Positions 11,372 through 21,200 of a stretch of 64,000 bases of DNA are shown in pieces (the first letter of the stretch is position 1; each line of letters begins with the position of its first letter). Source of the DNA: Setophaga petechia (taxonomy: Eukaryota; Chordata; Aves; Passeriformes; Parulidae). Below the pieces are notes generated by a model. The model saw nothing but the letters and a program-made list of their open reading frames with translations, did not search any database and was not told where the DNA came from. The stretch is from assembly GCA_024362935.1 (NCBI GenBank), contig JANCRA010000016.1, forward strand, positions 18,831,165 through 18,895,164, given 5' to 3'. Position numbers and translations under genes: made by a program.

Positions 11372-12240
11372 ACAGAATCACAGCATCATTGAGGTTGCAA
11401 AAGGCTCCAAGACCATGGAGTCCAATATGTGACCAATCCCCACTTTGCCAACCAGCCCAGAGCACTGAAGGCCACATGAAATCATTCCTTGAATCCCTCC
11501 AGGGATGGGAACTCTGTCACCATGATATTTTCTGAAAAATCCTCTTTGCCCAGGATTTTCTCCTGGGAAGCTGAGAAGCCTCACAGAGGAATGAAAATAA
11601 TAATTATCTGATTGCTGCTCCTGTGTTTGCTGTTTTGGAATGTGGTCTGGACATTGTTTACCAACAGGTGAATGTTTGATTAGTTCCATGTGAATTGTTT
11701 TAATTTAATGACCAATCACCATCAGCTGTGTCAGACTCTGAGGAGTCAGTCACGAGTTTTTATTATTCTTTCTTGTTAAACCTTTTGATGTCTCCTCTTT
11801 CTTTAGTATAGTTTTAGTATAGCATTCTTTAATATAATAATAAATATATAATCATAAAATAATAAATCAGCCTTCTGAGAACAAGGAGTCAAACTCTCAT
11901 CTCTCACCTTGTCCTGGGGACCCTCACAAACACCACAGACTCCCTCTCCTGAGCAGCCCTTTCAATACCTGAGCACCCTTTCCATGAAAAAATTCCTCCT
12001 GGTGTCCAGCCAGAGCATCCTCTGACACAGCCTGAGGCCATCTCCTCTTGTCCTGTCCCTGTCCCCTGGGAGCAGAGCCCGACCTCCCCAGCTGCCCCCT
12101 CCTGTCAGGAGTTGTGCAGAGCCACAAGGTCCCTCCTGAGCCTCCTTTTCTCCAGGCTGAGCCCCTTTCCAGCTCTTTCAGCTGCTCCAGATCCTTCCCC
12201 AGCTCTGTTCCCTTCCCTGGATGTGCTCCAGCCCCCAACG
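11372..12240 (-). repeat. CR1 LINE 3' region, split by an LTR
   Basis: The pieces 11372-11514 and 11938-12240 read continuously as antisense CR1. Landmarks are agaatcacagcatcattgaggtt, cttgaatccctccagggatggg, then after the LTR actccctctcctgagcagccctttcaatacctgagcaccctttcc, gaggccatctcctcttgtcc and cctgagcctccttttctccaggctga. The LTR at 11515-11937 interrupts it. Confidence 0.88.
11515..11937 (+). mobile_element. Solo LTR, family B, inserted in CR1
   Basis: It starts TGTCACCATGATATTTTCTG and ends CAAACACCACA, 423 bp, with sub-type landmarks aaaatcctctttgcccagga and ccaacaggtgaatg. The flanks GAACTC and GACTCC are only an approximate 6-bp duplication. The CR1 reads through on both sides. Confidence 0.88.
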
Positions 12241-12884
12241 TTCTTCTTGGACTGAGGGCCCCAGAGCTTCCCCCCAGGGCTGGAGGTGCTTCAGCAGTGT
12301 AGGCACTGCCCTGGGCTGTGGCCATACTGGTTTTGCCACAAGCCAGCTGCTGTTGGCCTTTTTGGCCACCTGGAATCTCTGTAGCTTGAGAACACTGCAT
12401 TTAACCTCTCTTCCTCTGCACTAGGAAATCATCTGGATACAGTGCCAAGCTCTGGAAATCCACTTCTTCGGGTTGTCCCAGCCTCTGTCCTGGCTGGATT
12501 TACCTTGGTCAGTCAGGGTTTGATGTTCACACCAGGATATTAAGAGTTTTCCCTGGAGGAGTGTGGGGGTGGCAATGGAATTTGACTGTTTTTCTTCCTG
12601 ATGGCAGCTTACTTCCCTTTCTGCTTTCCTTTCTGCTTCCTTCCCTCCTTCCCTCCCTGCCTGCCTTGTTGGTCTCCTCTGGAACAGGAGGGAACAACCC
12701 AGCCTGGGGCTGCTGTCCCTGCAAGAGCTCAGCAGGAGGGTGAACCCTGTCACTGAGCCCTGCCCTGAGCCTGGCACAGCAGTGACACCAAGTGGCGGCA
12801 CTGGATTTTCACTGACATCCCTCGGAGCCAGCTCTGCTCTGGGGCAGTCCCACAGTTAAAGACACAAATGTCAGTTGGGAAGGT

Positions 12885-13258
12885 TGTCATTGTGATATTT
12901 TCTGAAAAATCCCTACACCAGGATTTCTTCTCCTGGGAAGCTGAGAAGCTTCAGAAAAGAAATGTAAACAATAATTTTCTGATTGCTTGGAATGTGCTCT
13001 GGAGGCTGCATACCAACAGGTGAATCTTTGATTTGTTCCATGTGAATTGTTTTACTTAATGACCAATCCCAGTCCATTTGTGTCAGACACTGGTCAGTCA
13101 CAAGATTTTATTATTAATTCCTTTCAAGCTTTCTAATGACTCCTTTCTCTTTCTTTAGTATAGTTTTAATATATAATTTTCTTTTAACATAATATATATC
13201 ATAAAATAGTAAATAAGCCATCTGAAACATGGAGTCAGATCCCTCAGCCAGCACCACA
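12885..13258 (+). mobile_element. Solo LTR, family B, 6-bp TSD
   Basis: It starts TGTCATTGTGATATTTTCTG and ends AGCACCACA. It is flanked by the perfect 6-bp duplication GAAGGT (12879-12884 and 13259-13264). Duplications of 6 bp are typical of ERVK-type integrases, so ERVK-like is inferred. Confidence 0.92.
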
Positions 13259-13404
13259 GAAGGTGATTATGTCTGTTTATCTCCCTTCATGTTCTTTTCT
13301 CAGCCCTGGGGCCACACCGGAGCCTCGGATTGTGGGGGAAGCCCAGGAACAGCAAATGTCAGAGAGCCCAAGAGCTCTGAGGGCTTCCAAACAAATGTGT
13401 CACA

Positions 13405-15140
13405 GGTCAGAGGGTCACTCTGGGCCACAGAGCCCCAACACCAATGCCAATCCTTTTCTGTGATGGTGTTCACAGGGGTCTGAGGATGAGGGAAGAGATG
13501 AGGATCTGACTCCATGTTTCAGAAGGCTTGATTTATTATTTTATTATATATACTATATTAAAACTATACTAAAAGAATAGAAGAAAAGATTTAATCAGAA
13601 GGCTGGCTAAGAACAGAAAAAGAAAGAATGATAACAAAGGCTTGTGGCTCCGACAGAGAGTCTGAGCCAGCTGACTGTGATTGGCCATTAATTAGAAACA
13701 ACCACATGAGACCAATCACAGATGCACCTGTTGCATTCCACAGCAGCAGATAATCATTGGTTACATTTTGTTCCTGAGGCCTCTCAGCTTCTCAGGAGGA
13801 AAAATCCTAAGGAAAGGATTTTTCATAAAAGATGTCTGTGATCCTTTTCCCTGGCAAACAAACCTCACCATTCCAGGTTCCTGATGGAAGATTGCAGGAG
13901 CCACTTGGCACTGTCAAACCAGCCTGAGTTGGCACTGGTGCCAGCTTGGGTCAGGGAGGCATCCTGTGCAATGTGGAATTTCAGGAGCCAGCCGGGCACT
14001 CCGGACCACAGGCCCCAGAACAACAGGTCAGGCCTTTTCCTTGGGAAACAAAACTCACCGTTCCAGGTCCCTGGTGTCAGTTTGCAAGAGGCACTTGGCA
14101 CTACCAAACCAGCCCAAATTTCCAGTGGTGGTGTCTTGGGTCTGGGAGGCATCCTGCAAAAGGCAGAATTCCAGCAGGCAACGGCCATTTTGGGCCTCAG
14201 GCCCCTGAATAACTGTTCTGGCCTTTTCCTCGGGAAACAAAAGTCTCCAGTCCAGGTTCTTGGTGTCAGTTTACAGGAGGAACTTGGAACCGTCAAACAA
14301 TCCCAGGTTTCTGGTGGTGCCAGCTTGGGTCTGGGAGGCATCCTGTGCAATGTGGAATTTCAGCAGCCAGCCGGCCACTCCAGCCCACAGGCCCCTGAAA
14401 CCAATGCCAGCCCTTTTCCCTGGCAAACAAAACCCACAACCCAGGCTCCTGAAGGCAGATGGCAGGAGCCACTGGGCACTGGCAAACCAGCCTGAGGTGG
14501 CACTGCTGCCAGCTTGGGTCAGGGAGGCATCCTGTGCAATGTAGAATTTCAGGAGCCAGCCGGGCACTCCAGACCACAGGCCCCAGAACAACAGGTCAGG
14601 CCTTTTCCTTGGGAAACAAAACTCACCAGTCCAGGTCCCTGGTGTCAGTTTGCAGGAGGCACTTGGCACTGTCAAACCAGCCTGAATTTCCAGTGGTGGG
14701 AGCTTGGGTCTGGGAGGCATCCGGCACAATGTGGAATTCCAGCAGGCATCAGCCATTTTGGGCCTCAGGCCCCTGAATAACTGTTCAGGCCTTTTCCTTG
14801 GGAAACTAAAGTCACCAGCCCAGGTTCCTGGTGTCAGTTTGCAGGAGGCACTTGGAACTGTCAAACCAGCCCAAGTTTCTGGTGGTGCCAGCTTGGGTCT
14901 GGGAGGCATCCTGTGCAATGTGGAATTTCAGCAGCCAGCCGGCCACTCTGGCTCACAGGCCCCTGAAACCAATCTCAGCCCTTTTCCCTGGCAAACAAAA
15001 CCCACAATCCCAGGTTCCTGAAGGCAGATTGCAGGAGCCACAGGGCACTGTCAAACCAGCTCGAGTGTGCAATGGTCTCACCGTGGGTGTGGGAGGCATC
15101 CTGCGTATTGCGGAATTTCAGGAGCCAGCCACTCTGAACA
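13405..15140. repeat. About 190-bp satellite array with trimeric higher-order structure
   Basis: Seven copies of the landmark gggaggcatcc occur at 13954, 14144, 14333, 14522, 14712, 14901 and 15091, giving spacings of 189-190 bp. Units 1 and 4, 2 and 5, and 3 and 6 resemble each other much more than they resemble neighbours, so the array has a 568-bp period made of three diverged unit types (A, B, C). The last unit is truncated. The array also continues to the left of the LTR at 13459-13843. Long open frames of about 200 residues on both strands are by-products of the repeat. The unit size recalls the 190-bp passerine satellites; membership is not tested. Confidence 0.92.
13459..13843 (-). 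mobile_element. Solo LTR, family B, inserted within the satellite
   Basis: In minus orientation: plus-strand TGTGATGGTGTTCACAGGGG at the left end and GATGTCTGTGATC at the right. The flanking 6-bp duplication is CTTTTC (13453-13458 and 13844-13849). Removing the LTR and one duplication joins the satellite text accaatgccaatccttttc to cctggcaaac, matching the C-type unit elsewhere in the array. The right terminal dinucleotide differs from the family consensus. Confidence 0.88.
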
Positions 15141-15169
15141 CCCCAGGAAAGTCATCCCAGTGACCCCAG

Positions 15170-16680
15170 GGGCCTCATTGCATCTCTGAATCAAATACTT
15201 AAATTAATTTACAAGAAATTAATTTATAATAAATTAATTTATATTGTGCTTGCAGTGTGCAGAAACAGCTGTGAGCAAGGACCTGAGCCCCAGCAGCAGC
15301 ATGGATGGTTAGCCTCAAACCAGAGGAGTGGCAGAAACAAATCAGAGCTGGGAAAAATATCAAAGTGGAGAATTTACTGCTTTTCTAAGCTTGGGCATAA
15401 AGCCTTGGTCCTGGTCCTGGAGCTTTCCTAAGGTGACCTGGTGAGTGATGGGACATTGTGCTGAGCCTGTGCAGGTCAGTGCCAGAAAGGTGCATGACAG
15501 GGCAGAGCCAGCACATTGATAAAAAATTATGAGCTTCCTCAAAAGCTTTCCTGACCCTCTCAGTTTGTAATCTAATCTCAAGAGGGAATGGTGATTTAGG
15601 GGTTGAATAGGGATTTTAGTTTGCCTGTGAGGGATAAATAGATGTCACCCACAGGGACATCAGGGAGCAGGAGAGTGACCCTGGCAGAGGAGGGGAGGTG
15701 CCTTCCCCACGTGTGAAAATGCTTGGTGGGGTTGTTTTTTTCCAAAAACCTGAACCAAATACTTAAATTAATTAATAAATGAACTTATATTGCCCAAGGT
15801 GAGCCAGTTCTGCCTGTGGCAGCAGTTAACAGGTGACCTCACCCTTCTTTATCCCTACCCAGAGGAGAGTGATGAGGGGCTGGGGACAGACAGACAGACA
15901 GAGAGGCAGCTGGACAAGGTCTGGCTGGGTCAGAGGGAGAATGAGGATCTCACCTAGGTGCCTCAGGACCCTGCTCCCCCTGCAGTGAGCTGGACAGGGT
16001 GGTCCCATGGCACACCAAGGCAGGAAGGCCATGAGGCTGTCAGGCCCTCACACTGCTGGCTGAGGGGCATCTGGCTTCCTCCAGTGTCAAACACAATCCA
16101 CAGGGTCATTATTTTTCTTGCTAATAATTAGTTTTAAGTCAAAGCTTTGCTCCAGCTAATGAAAAGGTGAGCTGGGGGTCACCCACATCCCAGAACACTG
16201 CAAGAAGTAGATGTGGGAGGAAGGATTCCTGCATCAATGGCTGCAGGACAGTGGAAAAGCTCTTGGGCAAAGCTGGGGGGCAGGAGACCATGAAGAACTC
16301 ACAAAGGGAACATCTACAGGGGGTGCCACAGGTGGGCTGCTCACCAGCAGGGTGGGGAACCTGGGAGGATCAAGGTGCTGCTCTTCCCAGGGGCTGCTGC
16401 AGTGAGGAAGAGGAGGCTCCACAGGATCTGAACTACTCTTGAAAGGACAGGGAATATGGTGAGAAGGTCTTCTACCATGGCTTTGATCCCTTTACTAGTT
16501 CTCAGCATCTTCAGCTGCTGGATCATTCTTTGGCTTGGTGTGAGGTGGCTCTGCAGTTCCTGTTCAGGCTGAATTTATCAGAATTTTACCACGTTGAATT
16601 TTACCAGAATTGTGGGATCAGAGTGTGAAAGTTTATGGTTTCATTCATGGCATCATTCTGGGCTCTGCTGGCAGGCTTTG
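15170..16680. other. No gene recognised
   Basis: Intergenic sequence. A short AT-rich motif with taattaattta runs occurs at 15190-15245 and again, partly, near 15757-15790, each next to aaatacttaaattaatt. Nothing else was supported. Confidence 0.5.
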
Positions 16681-16689
16681 CTCTTCCTG

Positions 16690-17089
16690 GGGCCATCTCC
16701 AGGGCCATGGAGATGCTCTGAGGAAAGGCTGACACAGGAGCAACTGCTCAGCTGGGAGGAGAGAAGGCTCAGGAGAGACCCCAGAGACCCTGGCAGGACC
16801 TGAAGGGGCTCCAGGAGAGCTGGAGAGGAACTGGGGACAAGGGATGGAGGGACAGGATGAGGAGAAATGGCTTCCCATGCCAGAGGGCAGGGATGGATGG
16901 GATATTGGGAAGGAATTCCTCTCTGTGAGGGTGGTGAAGCCCTGGCACAGGGTGCCCAGAGCAGCTGTGGCTGCCCCATCCCTGGAAATGCCCAAGGCCA
17001 GGCTGGACAGGGCTTGGAACAACCTGGGAGAGTGGAATTGCCCCTGGAACACGGCCACAAGGTGTCCCTTTAACCCAACCCATTCTGTG
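16690..17089 (+). repeat. CR1 LINE 3' end, sense
   Basis: Landmarks in order: ggccatggagatgctctgag, ggagagctggagaggaactggggacaagggatgga, ggatattgggaaggaattc, gtgagggtggtgaagccctggcacagggtgcccagagcagctgtggctgcccc, caaggccaggctggacagggcttggaacaacctggg, and the terminal aacccaacccattctgtga. Confidence 0.9.
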
Positions 17090-17330
17090 ACCCCCACAAG
17101 TGGCTGGCAGCCATGGGGTGCAGCTGTGAGCAGCACTTCCAGCAGGAACAGACCCAGAGTCTGCTCATGGGATTGTTCCATCACCCATTTCAGCTCCAGC
17201 TCCCTTCTCCTGCCATCCTGCTCAGCCAAGGGCCCAGGGCTGTGCCTCTGCCCCTGTGAGAGTGTAACTGCAGGCACAGGGGAGGGAGCACTGAGCCATC
17301 CTCACAGAGCAGCCTCACAGCCAGAGCAGT

Positions 17331-17731
17331 GTGTGATGGCCAAGGAACCTGCAGCTAACCCTGTGATGGCCAAGGAGCTTGCAGCTAACCCTGTGATGGC
17401 CAAGGAACCTGCAGCTAACCCTGTGATGGCCAAGGAACCTGCAGTTAACCCTGTGATGGCCAAGGAGCCTGCAGCTAACCCTGTGATGGCCAAGGAGCCT
17501 GCAGTTAACCCTGTGATGGCCAAGGAGCCTGCAGTTAACCCTGTGATGGCCAAGGAGCCTGCAGCTAACCCTGTGATGGCCAAGGAGCCTGCAGCTAACC
17601 CTGTGATGGCCAAGGAGCCTGCAGTTAACCCTGTGATGGCCAAGGAGCCTGCAGCTAACCCTGTGATGGCCAAGGAACCTGCAGCTAACCCTGAGTGTGG
17701 GATGGCCAAGGAGCCTGCAGTTAACCCTGAG
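17331..17731. repeat. 30-bp minisatellite downstream of NMB
   Basis: About 13 copies of a 30-bp unit (gatggccaaggagcctgcag plus taaccctgt and its variants). Changes are concentrated at three sites (aag-ga(a/g)-c(c/t)t, cag-(c/t)taacc). The penultimate junction has a 6-bp insertion (gtgtgg). The plus-strand open frame through it encodes a ten-residue repeat (VMAKEPAANP), but there is no evidence of translation. It lies about 300 bp past the NMB polyadenylation site. Confidence 0.95.
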
Positions 17732-18031
17732 GTGCCACAAGGACTCTGAGCCACCATCCCAGCACTGCCAGGACAAGATTTTGCTGGAACATTCCCAGCA
17801 AAGAGGGTCACAGATGCTCCAGTGATCTGTGGGTGTGATCAGCTCACCCAGGTGTGCTGTTTTATCATGCCAGGGTGTCCTTCAGTGGGCAGAGGCTGCA
17901 GGGATGAATCCAACCCCTCTCTCTGAGCTGTTGGGAGCTTCCCTTCACCCTGCCCAAGGGGCTCCCCCTGCCCAAGCCCTGGGGGTCTCTGCCTTCCTCC
18001 CCCCACAGAAGAGTCTGTGCAAAGAACCAGC

Positions 18032-18037
18032 TTTATT
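18032..18037 (-). terminator. NMB: NMB polyadenylation signal AATAAA
   Basis: AATAAA on the minus strand, about 200 bp after the NMB stop codon at 18236-18238. No stronger hexamer lies between them. This predicts a 3'-UTR of about 220 nt. Confidence 0.75.
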
Positions 18038-18235
18038 CACACAGGCACATCACACATCAAGGAAACACAAAACACACAGGGAGGCTCCACTTCCACACAC
18101 ACCATCACTATTAACAATATTTCAGAAAGAATAAATAAAAGTGCTGTTGCTATAGGAACCCACAAGGACGAAGCTCTCCTCTGCTCAGCAGGCACAGCTG
18201 ACCTTGCACACCTCATCCTCCCCAGCTGCTCCTCC

Positions 18236-18283
18236 TCAGTTTGAGAAGTACTTCTCCAGCACTTTTGTTAAAAGCCCTGTCTC
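18236..18283 (-). CDS. NMB: NMB coding exon 3 (terminal)
   Basis: 48 nt after a TTTTGTAG acceptor, in phase 0: ETGLLTKVLEKYFSN and TGA. It resembles the short basic/hydrophobic tail that ends mammalian NMB precursors. It is followed by an AATAAA at the expected distance. Confidence 0.85.
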   Translation of the reverse strand, partial: ETGLLTKVLEKYFSN

Positions 18284-21200
18284 CTACAAAACAAGACACA
18301 ACAGTGAGACAGGGGCCATGCACACAACCTGCACCATCCCCACCCTGGAGCAGGGCACACAAACACCTCATGCCACCCTCAGGGGGATGTTGGCATGGCA
18401 CGCGAGAAGGACAGAGCCAGGAGCTTCCCATCTGTGCTCCAGCAGCTGAAACACGACTCAAATGTTGAGGGAAACTTCATCCCAGTGAGGCTGCAGCCAC
18501 TGGTGGAGCTCCAGGGCAGAGCCTCTGCCACTGACATATTCTCTGAAAAATCCCTTCACAGGATTTCTTCTCCTGGGAAGCTGAGAAGCCTCAGAAATGA
18601 AATGTAAACAATAATTATCTGATTGCTTGGAATGTGCTCTGGAGGTTTCTTACCAACAGGTGCATCTTGAATTGGTTCCATGTGAATTGTTTTACTTAAC
18701 GACCAATCCCAGTCCAGCTGTGTCAGACTCTCTGGTCAGTCATGAGTTTTTATTATCATTTTTTTCTAGCCTTTTGATGTCTCCTTTCTCTTTTTTTAGT
18801 ATATCCTTATAATATAATAAATATAATATAATAAATAGAATAAATAGAATAGAATAGAATGAATAGAATATACTAAATAGAATATAATATGATATAATAA
18901 ATGTAATATGATATAATAAATGTAATATAATATGGCATAATATAATATGGTATACTATAATATGGTATACTACAATATAATGTAATGTAATGTAATATAA
19001 TATAATATAATATAATATAATATAATATAATATAATATAATATAATATAATATAATATAATATATATCAGCCTTCTAAGAACTTGGAGTCAATTCTCATC
19101 TCTCACCTCGTCCTGGGACCCACAACAACAATTAATAACCACAAGCCTCATTCAGCAGAGAATGAGAGAGGGCAGAAAGAGGCAGAAAACAGCAGGGAAG
19201 AGTCACAGAGGGGTTTGTGGGATTGGCTCTGACCATAGGTCCTGCAGGGCAACAGCTGCTCTCAGGCAGAAGGGCTCTCCCCAGCCCTGGAGCTGCTCCA
19301 TTCCATGGTCTCTGCATCCTGGGGAGTCAGTGCCACACACCCCAGGAGATGACAAAGGATGGGGAGGATCCCCCTCTGCCAGCCCAATCCCTGTCACACA
19401 GGGCAATGAGGCTCTCTCAGCTTCTCAGGAGAAAAATCCTGGCAAAGGATTTTCAGAAAATGTGTCAGGGAAGCCCCAGCATGCTGAGAGCCAAACCCTG
19501 ACTGGAGACATGGCTGGAAAACTGAGATGGAACCAACAGATCCTGAGCAGGACATGGACAGGGAGTTTCCAGGGCAGAGCCATGTAAAGGCTGTGAGGGA
19601 TGAGGGAACACAGAGGGAGCTCTGTGAGGGATGAGGGAACCCGGCACACAGAGGGGCTGCTGACACCTGCTGTCCAACAGCAGCCCAGGCTGAGGGGAAA
19701 GCTGCCAGGGTGGCAGGGATTCAGACTGGCACACGAGAGCAAGAATAGTTTTTCTAGGTCGGTCACACAGAACAGTACAATGTGGACAGCACTCAGAGGC
19801 AGTTCTGGAATACCCTCAGCAGCCCAGATGTGAGGATGCCCTGGGGATGGGTGGGAGAAAGGAGCAGGAGGGCAGGAGCTGGGGAAGTGAAGTGCTCAGA
19901 GGTACCCAAGGAGCAAAACCAGAAACAGAACCCAGCAAGGTGACCAAGGGGACCAGGGCAATGACCAAGGAGAGGCTCCAGGCTCTGGGGAGAGAAAGTG
20001 AGGGGCAGGAGCCAGTTGCACATCCAGCAGCCCAGCTGTGATGGCCACACCAGCCCACCTTGCTCCAGAGAGGCAGCAGCACCTGCATGGGCACAGACAA
20101 ATCACCCTGCAGAGCAGCCCTGAGCTCTGGGAATGGGCACTGCCAGGGCTGGCAGGACTCTGGCACCCAGCTGGAGCCTGTGGCACAGCAGCAGCACTCG
20201 GGGCAGCCTCTGCACAGGCACATCTGCAACGTGAGCAACTCTCCCATGCAGGGGAGAGCCCCAGGGAGCAGCTCGAGAAATTCACACCACGCTCAGAAAC
20301 AAGGCAGGGCAGCACACCTGGCAGCTCTCCTGTGCTCTCAACAAGGGCTCTCCTGCTCAGAGGTTCCTTGGTGGGATGGGGAAGGGTCCAGAACCTGCAC
20401 AGCCCTCATCTCCTCTCCAGCTGCATCTGAGGTGCCAACACTGCAGCCCCCAGCCCAGCACACTGCACAGGGACTGGGGACTCTGCCATGCCCTGCTGTA
20501 TTTCACTGTGGAAAGCCCTCTGGGAACAGCTCTCTGGGATGCATCAGTTTACCCTAATCTGCTGGAAGTGAGCCCAAAAGGGGCTTGAGCAGTCAGTGCC
20601 TCTCAGGCTCCCAGTCCTGCACCTCTGCTCCACCTGTGCCCAAGAGGAGCAAGCCCTGCCCAGCAGAAACAGCTTTACCTGCATGCAGGGCTCCTCAGGC
20701 ACTGGCTCAGGGGGACAGCACAGGTGGGACTGACCCAAGAGGATTTTAACCTTTTCAGACTTCCAGTTACTTCCTGCAATGACTGGAAAGGGTGAGACAC
20801 CAGGGAGGTGTGCAGGAGGCAGCAGACAAGCAGAGCCACACAGACTAATTCTATTTATGGATGCAGAAATTCCATCTCTGGACTGAGCAATCCAATCTCT
20901 GCATCCTGCCTGAGGATCTGTGCCTGTGCATTGCTCCCAGGGGCAGGTTTTCCACCAGGAGCTGAGTGAGCTCCAAGGTAAAAGCCACAGTGAGGGGCTG
21001 CTGATGCTCAGTGGCACCAGTGGAGCTCCTGCCCTCTCCCTGCTCCCCAAAACCCACTCTGCAGCAGCAGGAGCAATGCACAGCTACTCTCTGCAAGGCT
21101 TTGTGCTCTCAGCATCGAGGGATCCCAACCACAGGGACACAGGGCCAAAGCTCTTTGCTTCACGGATGATTTTCCCTTCACATACTGTGTCCCCTCTTGG

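Noticed and set aside
13865..14918. Frames of about 200 codons with repeated MPPRPK/TWAG motifs
   Set aside because: They translate the 190-bp satellite on both strands; coding constraint is absent and monomers differ by frame-neutral and non-neutral changes alike.
17302..17811. Long open frames on both strands over 17.3-17.8 kb, and a CRISPR-like look of evenly spaced repeats
   Set aside because: Tandem 30-bp minisatellite without unique spacers, and vertebrate context; neither a CRISPR array nor a supported protein.
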